DNA from: an uncultured Peptococcaceae bacterium
GTDB taxonomy: Bacteria > Bacillota > Dehalobacteriia > UBA7702
Assembly (NCBI GenBank): GCA_937919295.1
Contig: CALFRX010000098.1
Span: 1-12,256 of the forward strand
Direction of reading: 5' to 3'
DNA: 12,256 nucleotides
Position 1 is the stretch's first letter. Every line of letters starts with the position of its first letter. Position numbers and translations under genes: made by a program. Shown in pieces: positions 6,761 to 12,256 of the stretch. The notes under the pieces are model-generated. The model was not told the origin of the DNA. It worked only from the letters and a program-made list of their open reading frames with translations, and searched no databases.

Positions 6761-6789
6761 TTGACAGGATCACTGTTATTTTGTATAAT
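6761..6789 (+). promoter_or_regulatory. Consensus sigma-A promoter of the cobalamin-riboswitch operon
   Basis: TTGACA (6761-6766), 17-nt spacer, TATAAT (6784-6789): a full match to consensus at both elements. Transcription should begin near 6796, a few bases before the aptamer. So strong a promoter suggests the operon is controlled mainly by the riboswitch. Confidence 0.9.
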
Positions 6790-6802
6790 GGCCGCAGTTG
6801 CA

Positions 6803-6961
6803 TATGGTTTTTGTGGTGCCCCACGGGGGAGAATAGGGAATCAGGTGCGAAACCTGAACGGACCCACCGCTGTATACAGTTGTTGAGAACCGCATTTTGC
6901 CACCGGGCAGCCGGGAAGGCGCGGCCATCGAGTAAAACTGTGAGTCAGAAGACCTGCCATA
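6803..6961 (+). promoter_or_regulatory. Cobalamin (B12) riboswitch aptamer
   Basis: The conserved core elements occur in order: GGTGCCCC (6815-6822), GGGAATCAGGTGCGAAACC (6836-6854), GGACCCACCGCTGTA (6860-6874), GGGAAGGCGC (6913-6922) and the B12 box AGTCAGAAGACCTGCC (6943-6958). TATGG (6803-6807) and CCATA (6957-6961) can form the closing P1 stem. It is followed by a terminator before the first gene, the usual layout for repression by adenosylcobalamin or a related corrinoid. Which cobalamin form is bound was not worked out. Confidence 0.94.
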
Positions 6962-6986
6962 AAAAGAGTTCGCATGGAACAATGGT

Positions 6987-7031
6987 AAAGTTTCAGTTGA
7001 TCGGAATCACCGATCTGCTGGAATTTTTTTT
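6987..7031 (+). terminator. Intrinsic terminator of the cobalamin riboswitch
   Basis: GATCGG (6999-7004) pairs with CCGATC (7010-7015) around loop AATCA. The stem extends through TTTCAG (6991-6996) with CTGGAA (7018-7023), broken by a T-T mismatch and G-T pairs. Eight T follow at 7024-7031. It ends 18 nt before the first gene, so termination would silence the operon when cobalamin is bound. Confidence 0.85.
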
Positions 7032-7049
7032 ATTTTATACGGGGGTTTT

Positions 7050-8528
7050 ATGGATACCGCACTGGAAATCAACATCAAATCACTTACTTTTCCCGGTCAA
7101 GAAGCGGCGGCGCTCAAAGACATCGCCCTGACCGTAAAAAAAGGCGAGTTTATCGCTGTGACCGGCGCGTCGGGGGCCGGCAAGAGCCTCTTGCTGCATA
7201 CCCTCACCGGCGCGGCGATGAAATACGACGGCGGCCTTTTGGACGGCAGTGTCACCTTGCTGGGGAAAGACATCATGGAGCTGCCGCTGCCCGCAATCTG
7301 CCAATATCTTGGCTATATGTTTCAGGAACCGCAGAATCAGATCGTCAGCGTCAGTGTCGGAGAGGAAGTGGCTTTCGGTTTGGCCAATTTGGGTTATTCC
7401 CGGGAAGAGATCGCTTGCCGCAGCAACGAGGCGCTTTCCTTTGCCGGTTTGCAGGGTCTTGAAAACAGAAGGACGACAAGTCTTTCCGGCGGGCAGGCCC
7501 AACGTCTCGTCTTCGCCGGAGTTTTGGCGCTCTCTACACCGGTTCTCGTCCTTGACCAACCTGGGGCGGAACTTGACCGCCAGGGTAAGTTAAAACTGTA
7601 TGCGTTGATTCGTAAGATTCATCGAGAAAAGGGCGTCACCGTGATTTTAGCGGCGGATCACGGTCTTAACCTATCCGATTTCGCCGACCGTGTCCTTGTG
7701 ATGGAAAAGGGGACGCTCAAAAAAGCCTACCGGGGCAGGGATTATCCGGCGCCGCCTCAGCCGGTACCGGTACCGTATTCGGCAGTTAAAACAAAAGAAA
7801 CTGTGCTTTCCGTGGAAAACGTTTCTTATGCCTATCAAGGCGGTGTCTTGGGCTGTGAGGATATCTCCTTTCAAGTGCGCCGCGGCGAATTCTTGGCGAT
7901 CATGGGGGTGAACGGTAGCGGCAAAACTACCCTGCTCAAGCTCATGGAAGGGCTGCTTTTGCCAACCCGTGGGAAAATCAAAGTTTTCGGCGAAGTCATG
8001 ACGAAAAAATCCGCCTTTGCCTTGAGAGCCAAAATCGGTTTTCTCTTCCAAAACCCCGATTTGCAGATTTTCGCCGATACGGTCAAAGCGGAAGTTGCTT
8101 TTGCCTTAAAAAATTTGCCTTTGAGGGAAGAAGAAAAAAACGCGAGGGTGAAAAAAGTCTTAAAAAAGGTGGGCCTTGCCGCCTATGAGGAGTGTCATCC
8201 ACAGCGTTTAAGTCGCGGGCAGCGGCAGAAGTTAGCCGCGGCGGCGGCGCTGATCCACGATCCGGAAATCATCATCGCCGACGAACCAACCGCCGGTCTT
8301 CAAGAGGAAGACTGCCGCCTAATCATGGATTTGCTGACGGATTTCCGCGCCGGCGGCGGCACTGTGATCCTCGTCAGCCACGATCCCGGGGCGGTGTTAG
8401 CTTACGCCCACCGCATTCTGCTCCTCGATCATCAGCGGCTCATCGCCGACTACGATCAGGGAGATTTCGGGGGCGTCGCCGCGTCCCTTTGGCAAGGAGG
8501 TGGCCGAGATGAAGAGGAAGCGGTCTGA
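7050..8528 (+). CDS. ECF transporter double ATPase (fused EcfA-EcfA', YkoD-like)
   Basis: Energy-coupling ATPase of an ECF vitamin importer with two ABC domains in one 492-residue chain, as in YkoD. Domain 1 has Walker A GASGAGKS (39-46), Q-loop FQEPQNQ, signature LSGGQ (145-149) and Walker B LVLDQP, where the catalytic Glu is Gln (Q170). Domain 2 has Walker A GVNGSGKT (286-293), Q-loop FQNPDLQ, signature LSRGQ (387-391, Arg replacing Gly) and Walker B IIIADEP with E412. An ATP site pairs one domain's Walker motifs with the other's signature, so Q170 and R389 fall in the same site while the other site is canonical. The start follows a GGGGG stretch (7041-7045), a modest ribosome site. The 3' end overlaps ecfT by 20 nt. 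Transcription is governed by the cobalamin riboswitch. Confidence 0.93.
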   Translation: MDTALEINIKSLTFPGQEAAALKDIALTVKKGEFIAVTGASGAGKSLLLHTLTGAAMKYDGGLLDGSVTLLGKDIMELPLPAICQYLGYMFQEPQNQIVSVSVGEEVAFGLANLGYSREEIACRSNEALSFAGLQGLENRRTTSLSGGQAQRLVFAGVLALSTPVLVLDQPGAELDRQGKLKLYALIRKIHREKGVTVILAADHGLNLSDFADRVLVMEKGTLKKAYRGRDYPAPPQPVPVPYSAVKTKETVLSVENVSYAYQGGVLGCEDISFQVRRGEFLAIMGVNGSGKTTLLKLMEGLLLPTRGKIKVFGEVMTKKSAFALRAKIGFLFQNPDLQIFADTVKAEVAFALKNLPLREEEKNARVKKVLKKVGLAAYEECHPQRLSRGQRQKLAAAAALIHDPEIIIADEPTAGLQEEDCRLIMDLLTDFRAGGGTVILVSHDPGAVLAYAHRILLLDHQRLIADYDQGDFGGVAASLWQGGGRDEEEAV

Positions 8529-9246
8529 CGGTCTTGACCCCCGTCTGAAATTGATCTGGTGTCTCGTGTTGCTCTTCACCGCGTTGCTGTCCTCCTCTTT
8601 ACGCACTCAAATAATCATCATTGCCCTGGTGTTCTTTACCGATCTGTTTTTAACGGGAAGTGTTAAAAAATACAGAATTTTGCTGTTAATTTTTCTGATC
8701 GTCGCCTCCCAACTCTTCCTGATGCAGCTGCTGTTCAATAGGGAAGGTGTGGTGATTTGGCAGTGGGGGATCATCGAAATCTACAGCGGCGCGATGTCCG
8801 CCGCCCTGCTTGGCGTCTTGCGCACCGTCGCCATTTCCCTGTCGGCGATCCAAATGATGACCTGGACCCCGTCGGAGGACGCCGTGCTGATGCTCATTGG
8901 CTATCGTGTGCCTTACCGCTACGCGATGCTGATCACGATGGCGGAGCGGTTTTTACCGCTGTTAAAGGAGGAATACGCGTCGATTAGCGACAGCCAGGCC
9001 GTCCGCGGCGTGGCTGCCACCGGGCTGATAAACCGCATTAAAATGCTGCCCCTCACCGTGATGCCCTTGATCTACCGGGCCATACGCCGTACCTCGGAAA
9101 TCGCCCTTTCCATGGAGTTGAGGGGCTTCGGTAAAAGTGAAACGCGAACCTTCTCCAAGGAACTGTGTCTCACCACCACTGAGATCATCTGCTGCTTTTT
9201 GCTGTTGATTGCCTTTATTGTTTTAAATTTCTATTTTCATATTTAA
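8509..9246 (+). CDS. ecfT: ECF transporter transmembrane coupling protein EcfT
   Basis: Membrane protein that links the double ATPase to the substrate-binding S component. The 245 residues have several hydrophobic segments, with a charged region near residues 150-210 that carries the two coupling motifs of the family, AVRG (164-167) and ELRG (203-206, in SMELRGFGKS), whose arginines dock into the ATPase grooves. The GTG at 8500 is part of the ribosome site AAGGAGG (8494-8500), so ATG 8509 with an 8-nt spacing is the better start. It overlaps the 3' end of the ATPase gene by 20 nt, typical of coupled ECF modules. It is the YkoC counterpart in a ykoD-ykoC-ykoE-like order. Confidence 0.92.
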   Translation: MKRKRSDGLDPRLKLIWCLVLLFTALLSSSLRTQIIIIALVFFTDLFLTGSVKKYRILLLIFLIVASQLFLMQLLFNREGVVIWQWGIIEIYSGAMSAALLGVLRTVAISLSAIQMMTWTPSEDAVLMLIGYRVPYRYAMLITMAERFLPLLKEEYASISDSQAVRGVAATGLINRIKMLPLTVMPLIYRAIRRTSEIALSMELRGFGKSETRTFSKELCLTTTEIICCFLLLIAFIVLNFYFHI

Positions 9247-9279
9247 TAATCATCAAGTAAGTTTTAGGAGGAAATTACC

Positions 9280-9840
9280 ATGTCTCAACCAAAAGAACTC
9301 ACCCAGAACAACAGCTTTTTCAGAACTGACACCAAAGCCTTGGTGGGTTCCGTGATCTTGGGGATCGTCTTTGTCATCGCCTGCCAAGCCACAGGTTTTA
9401 TCGATAACCTGTTGCCCACGGGCAAAGCCGGGATGTACCTGATCAACGGCACCTGTTGGGCCTTTTTTACCGGAATCATCGCTCTGCTTTACCGACAGCC
9501 CGCGGGGCTGATCGCCGGGGAAGTCGAAGCGATCATCTCGATTTGGTACAGCCCCCTTTGGCTTGCCTTTGTTTTTGCCAATGCAGTGGGCTCCCTCGGT
9601 GTTTCACTGGTGGCGAAACGGTATTCCATGGAAAAATGGAGCCATCATATCCTCGCCCAATTTTTCTGCAATGTTTTAGGCAACGCCGTTGTTTTCGTGG
9701 GGCTCATCATGATTTTTAATCTCCCCGTTAAAGTTGCCCTGGTGGAAACATTGATCGTCATCGCCGTCTGCTGGCCCTGCTCCACGGTGCTGACAAAGCT
9801 GGCCTACGATGGCCTCAGCAAATCCGGTTTGGTGAAATAG
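9280..9840 (+). CDS. ECF transporter substrate-binding S component, YkoE-like (ABC_cobalt family)
   Basis: Small membrane protein of 186 residues with about five to six hydrophobic segments, the size of an ECF S component. It lies 33 nt after ecfT with a strong TAGGAGG site. The segment LLYRQPAGLIAGEVEAI resembles the R-K-P-G-A-x-L-x-A-E segment of YkoE-type S components, annotated as ABC_cobalt. YkoE of Bacillus is linked to thiamine precursor (HMP) uptake, but the cobalamin riboswitch here argues for a corrinoid, a lower-ligand precursor, or a compound whose use needs B12. The substrate is therefore uncertain. The stop is TAG, followed after 9 nt by ubiD in the same frame, with the ribosome site TAGGAG including the stop. 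In an amber-reading cell this could give rare fusion products. Confidence 0.82.
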   Translation: MSQPKELTQNNSFFRTDTKALVGSVILGIVFVIACQATGFIDNLLPTGKAGMYLINGTCWAFFTGIIALLYRQPAGLIAGEVEAIISIWYSPLWLAFVFANAVGSLGVSLVAKRYSMEKWSHHILAQFFCNVLGNAVVFVGLIMIFNLPVKVALVETLIVIAVCWPCSTVLTKLAYDGLSKSGLVK

Positions 9841-9849
9841 GAGAACAGT

Positions 9850-11217
9850 ATGAGTCAGGATTTACGCGATTTCTTAAAAAAAGCCGAAGCCAACGGCTTT
9901 GTCCGCCACGTCAGTGAAGAGGTGAAGCGAGAATACGAGATCACCACCTTGATGATGGATCTTGAAAAGGAACAGCGCCACCCCATCGTCTGCTTCGACC
10001 AAGTGGAGGGCAGCGCTTTCCCGGTGGTCACCAACGTCATCGGCTGTAGGGAGCGCTTCGCCGAGGGCCTCGGCGTCGGCCCCGCCGAGGTGGCTTCAGC
10101 CTACGCCAGCCGCATCAAAAACCGCATCGAGGAGGTGGAGGTCGTGGAAAATCCGCCCTTTGCCGCCCACTGTCTTCAGGGTGACGAGGTCAACCTCTAC
10201 GATCTGCCGATTCCCACCCACTTTCCCATTGATGCGGGTCCCTACGTGACCAGCGGCCTCTGTGTGGCCAAGGACCCCGAGAGCGGCGCCGAAACCCTTG
10301 GTTTTCACCGCATGCAGCTAAAAGGTAAGAATAAGCTCGGCATCTCCCTACACTCCCGCCAGCGACTCTGGGAATACTTCCGCCGCAGTGAGGAGCGGGG
10401 AGAAAACCTCAAGGCCGCCATCGTCATCGGCGTTCACCCCAACATTTCCTTGGGGTCCATGGCCCTGGTCCCCTACGATCAGGGCAAATACGGCGCCATC
10501 GGCGGCCTCTTCGGGGAACCCCTCAAGGTGGCCAACTGCCTCACCGCCGACCTTCGGGTGCCGGCTTACGCTGAAATCGTGCTGGAAGGGGAGATCCTGG
10601 CCGAAGTCCGTGAAAAGGAAGGCCCCTTTGCTGAGTTCACCAACTACGCCTGCTTCCGCAGCACTGAAAATGTGTTCCAGGTCAACGCCATCCGCTACCG
10701 GGAAAAGGCCTTTTACCACGATATCACCCCGGGAATGAGCAGCGAGCACATCACAGTCGTCGCGGTCCAGCGAGAAGGGGACGTCTTAAACGCCCTCCAT
10801 CAGACCTTGCCCAACATCAAGGCCGTTCACGCCCCATTTTCCGCCTGCGGTCTCTTCCACTGTTATATTTCCATGAAGAAGATCGCCGAGGGCCAGCCCC
10901 AACAGGCCATCTACGCCGCTTTTGCCGTGGATCATAATATCAAAATGGTCGTAGTCGTCGACGAGGACGTGGACGTCTTCAACGAAGCCGAGGTTCTCTG
11001 GGCTTTGGCCACCCGGCTCCAGGCCGACAAGGGCGTCACCATTCTGCCCCAACATCTTGGCATGGGGGTAACCCTGGACCCCTCCACCGACGAGCTCAGC
11101 CGCAGTTCCAAAATGGGCATCGATGCCACCAAGCCCCTGGCGGGCTTTGCTCCGAAGATCGAAATCGATGCCGAGGTGGAACAGGCTGTATCCCGGCTCC
11201 ATAAATACATGAAATAA
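9850..11217 (+). CDS. UbiD-family decarboxylase (prFMN-dependent type)
   Basis: A 455-residue member of the UbiD (de)carboxylase family, which uses prenylated FMN to decarboxylate or carboxylate unsaturated or aromatic acids. Landmarks align end to end with E. coli UbiD: GFHRMQLKGKNKLG (151-164, with R154 at the catalytic arginine), H168, GLFGEP (219-224, E223 at a metal-ligand position), EGPFAE (257-262, giving both catalytic glutamates E257 and E262), DEDVDVFNEAEVLWAL and SSKMGIDATKP near the end. The Asn five residues before the catalytic Arg, a metal ligand in characterised members, appears as Thr (T149). No UbiX-like prenyltransferase is in the window. It follows the S component by 9 nt and precedes hyuA by 9 nt, so it is cotranscribed. 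GC content is visibly higher than in genes before 7000. The substrate is unknown. Confidence 0.9.
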   Translation: MSQDLRDFLKKAEANGFVRHVSEEVKREYEITTLMMDLEKEQRHPIVCFDQVEGSAFPVVTNVIGCRERFAEGLGVGPAEVASAYASRIKNRIEEVEVVENPPFAAHCLQGDEVNLYDLPIPTHFPIDAGPYVTSGLCVAKDPESGAETLGFHRMQLKGKNKLGISLHSRQRLWEYFRRSEERGENLKAAIVIGVHPNISLGSMALVPYDQGKYGAIGGLFGEPLKVANCLTADLRVPAYAEIVLEGEILAEVREKEGPFAEFTNYACFRSTENVFQVNAIRYREKAFYHDITPGMSSEHITVVAVQREGDVLNALHQTLPNIKAVHAPFSACGLFHCYISMKKIAEGQPQQAIYAAFAVDHNIKMVVVVDEDVDVFNEAEVLWALATRLQADKGVTILPQHLGMGVTLDPSTDELSRSSKMGIDATKPLAGFAPKIEIDAEVEQAVSRLHKYMK

Positions 11218-11226
11218 GGTGAGATC

Positions 11227-12256
11227 ATGATCAAAATTGCCATCGATACCGGCGGCACCTTCACCGACTTTACCGCTGCCGGCACTGTCACCGGTAAGCC
11301 CTATCAACAGCAATGCCTCAAATACGCCACGGACCGGGAGGACCCCGCTGCCAGCGTCATGGCCGGTTTACGGGAATTGGCCGCCGGCTGGGATTTGGAA
11401 CTTTCTGAACTGCTGGCAGAGACAGAGCAGATCGTCTACGGTACCACCCTGGCCTTAAATGCCCTCCTGGAAAAAAAAGGGGCCAAAACCGCCCTCTTCA
11501 CCACCGAAGGCTTTCGGGACGCCCTGGAGATTCGTCGCTCCCAATTAAAGAATCAGTGGGATTTGAGGGCCCTGACCCCCACTGTGCTGGTGCCCCGGCG
11601 GCTGCGCCTGGGCATCGCCCAGCGCATGGACTACAAAGGTGATGTCTTAAGGGAATTGGAGGAGGAGAGTGTTGTCGCCGCTTGCGCCAAATGCCGGGAG
11701 GCGGGGGTGGAAGCCATCGCTGTTTGTTATCTCTTCTCCTTCCTCAATTCGGCCCACGAGGAAAGGACCGCTGAGATCATCCGTCGGGAGCTCCCCGGCG
11801 TCTTCGTGTCCCTCTCTTCGGCGGTGGCGCCGAAGATCCGGGAATATGAGCGCACCTCCACCACGGTACTCAACGCTTATCTGGCGCCGCTGCTCCGGGA
11901 TTATCTGATCCTGCTCAAAAAATGTCTTGCTGGCTACGGCTGGGAAAAGCCCCTCCACATCATGATGAACAGCGGCGGGGTCAGCGATACAAAAAGTGAG
12001 GGAAGCCTTGCGGTGCGCACCCTGATGTCGGGCCCTGCCGGTGGTGCCTGCGGCAACAGGGACCTCGCCCGTGCCTGTGGCAAAAAGAAGACGATCCTCG
12101 CCGATATGGGAGGCACCAGCTTTGACGTTCACGTCGTGGACGGTGAGGAACAGGAATTGATTCCCGGTGCCGAGATTGACGGCTACCCCCTCTCCCTGCC
12201 CATGATCGCCATCCATTCCATCGGCGCCGGCGGTGGAATGGATGGCGATCATGGGC
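11227..12256 (+). CDS. hyuA: Hydantoinase/oxoprolinase A subunit (HyuA-like), 3'-truncated
   Basis: N-terminal half of an ATP-dependent hydantoinase/5-oxoprolinase/acetone-carboxylase-type large subunit, an actin-fold enzyme that activates a cyclic amide or carbonyl substrate. The frame has no stop up to the window end (343 codons). Nucleotide-site motifs are IDTGGTFTDF (6-15), YGTTLALNALL (from 71), MMNSGGVSD (from 246), SGPAGG (from 268) and ADMGGTSFDV (from 292). The start has AAGGTGAG (11216-11223) just upstream. The family continues HSIGAGGGS, but here HSIGAGGG is followed by MDGDHG, encoded inside the right arm of a perfect inverted repeat; those residues are probably artefactual. A HyuB partner would be expected next but is not visible. 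Cotranscribed with ubiD. Hydantoin, oxoproline and carboxylase activities cannot be told apart here. Confidence 0.9.
   Translation, partial: MIKIAIDTGGTFTDFTAAGTVTGKPYQQQCLKYATDREDPAASVMAGLRELAAGWDLELSELLAETEQIVYGTTLALNALLEKKGAKTALFTTEGFRDALEIRRSQLKNQWDLRALTPTVLVPRRLRLGIAQRMDYKGDVLRELEEESVVAACAKCREAGVEAIAVCYLFSFLNSAHEERTAEIIRRELPGVFVSLSSAVAPKIREYERTSTTVLNAYLAPLLRDYLILLKKCLAGYGWEKPLHIMMNSGGVSDTKSEGSLAVRTLMSGPAGGACGNRDLARACGKKKTILADMGGTSFDVHVVDGEEQELIPGAEIDGYPLSLPMIAIHSIGAGGGMDGDHG
12198..12256. repeat. Perfect 23-bp inverted repeat at the window end
   Basis: Bases 12198-12220 are the exact reverse complement of 12234-12256, separated by 13 nt. The right arm ends on the last base of the window. 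The coding sense of hyuA is normal up to the loop and departs from the family motif in the right arm, as expected if the right arm is a copy of the opposite strand rather than true downstream sequence. Confidence 0.95.

Noticed and set aside
6781..7131. 116-aa plus-strand open frame upstream of the ECF ATPase
   Set aside because: It covers the cobalamin riboswitch and terminator, which explain the sequence fully.
7760..7785. Repeated GGTACC motif in the linker of the double ATPase
   Set aside because: It simply encodes a Pro-Val rich interdomain linker and needs no other explanation.
10786..11313. 175-aa minus-strand open frame opposite ubiD
   Set aside because: Antisense shadow of a well-supported UbiD gene, without a promoter or ribosome site of note.
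11647..12252. 201-aa open frame on the minus strand opposite hyuA
   Set aside because: It lies wholly antisense to a frame with clear HyuA motifs, has no family resemblance, and runs into the artefactual palindrome; long antisense frames are expected in GC-rich coding DNA.

Overview
The window reads as a piece of a Bacillota (Firmicutes) genome, probably an anaerobic Clostridia- or Negativicutes-like methylamine user. The evidence is a dimethylamine:corrinoid methyltransferase (MtbB) with an in-frame amber codon at the pyrrolysine position, a KtrAB potassium system, strong sigma-A type promoters with AGGAGG ribosome sites, preQ1 and cobalamin riboswitches, and a small DUF6472-like protein typical of anaerobic Firmicutes. 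Genus cannot be settled from the sequence alone.

Layout. 1-978 (+): 3' part of mtbB, read through a TAG at 637-639. 997-1035: a strong hairpin between convergent genes. 1122-1964 (-): nfo, endonuclease IV. 2026-2193: promoter, preQ1-I riboswitch and terminator hairpins controlling a YhhQ/QPTR queuosine-precursor transporter (2194-2898, +). 3106-5107 (+): ktrB-ktrA potassium uptake operon. 5108-5385: gene-free, with a 7-bp tandem repeat and two terminators. 5386-6284 (-): a two-gene operon of an unrecognised 240-aa protein and a 59-aa four-cysteine protein overlapping by 4 nt. 6398-6742 (+): GIY-YIG nuclease-like protein, divergent from that operon. 6761-7031: consensus promoter, cobalamin riboswitch and terminator. 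7050 to the end (+): a tightly packed operon of a double-ATPase ECF protein, EcfT, an ECF S component, a UbiD-family decarboxylase and the start of a hydantoinase/oxoprolinase A subunit (HyuA).

How it fits together. MtbB needs a corrinoid partner and pyrrolysine; the cobalamin-riboswitch ECF importer may supply corrinoid or a precursor to such a metabolism. The most unusual point is that ubiD and hyuA follow the ECF genes at 9-nt spacings with no visible promoter between them, so a prFMN-type decarboxylase and a hydantoinase-like ATP-dependent enzyme appear to sit under B12 control. The fused ECF ATPase looks asymmetric, with one degenerate and one canonical ATP site.

The last 59 bases form a perfect 23-bp inverted repeat ending on the final base. 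The hyuA reading frame departs from the family motif exactly there. This is most simply a contig-end fold-back artefact, so the last codons of hyuA should not be trusted.
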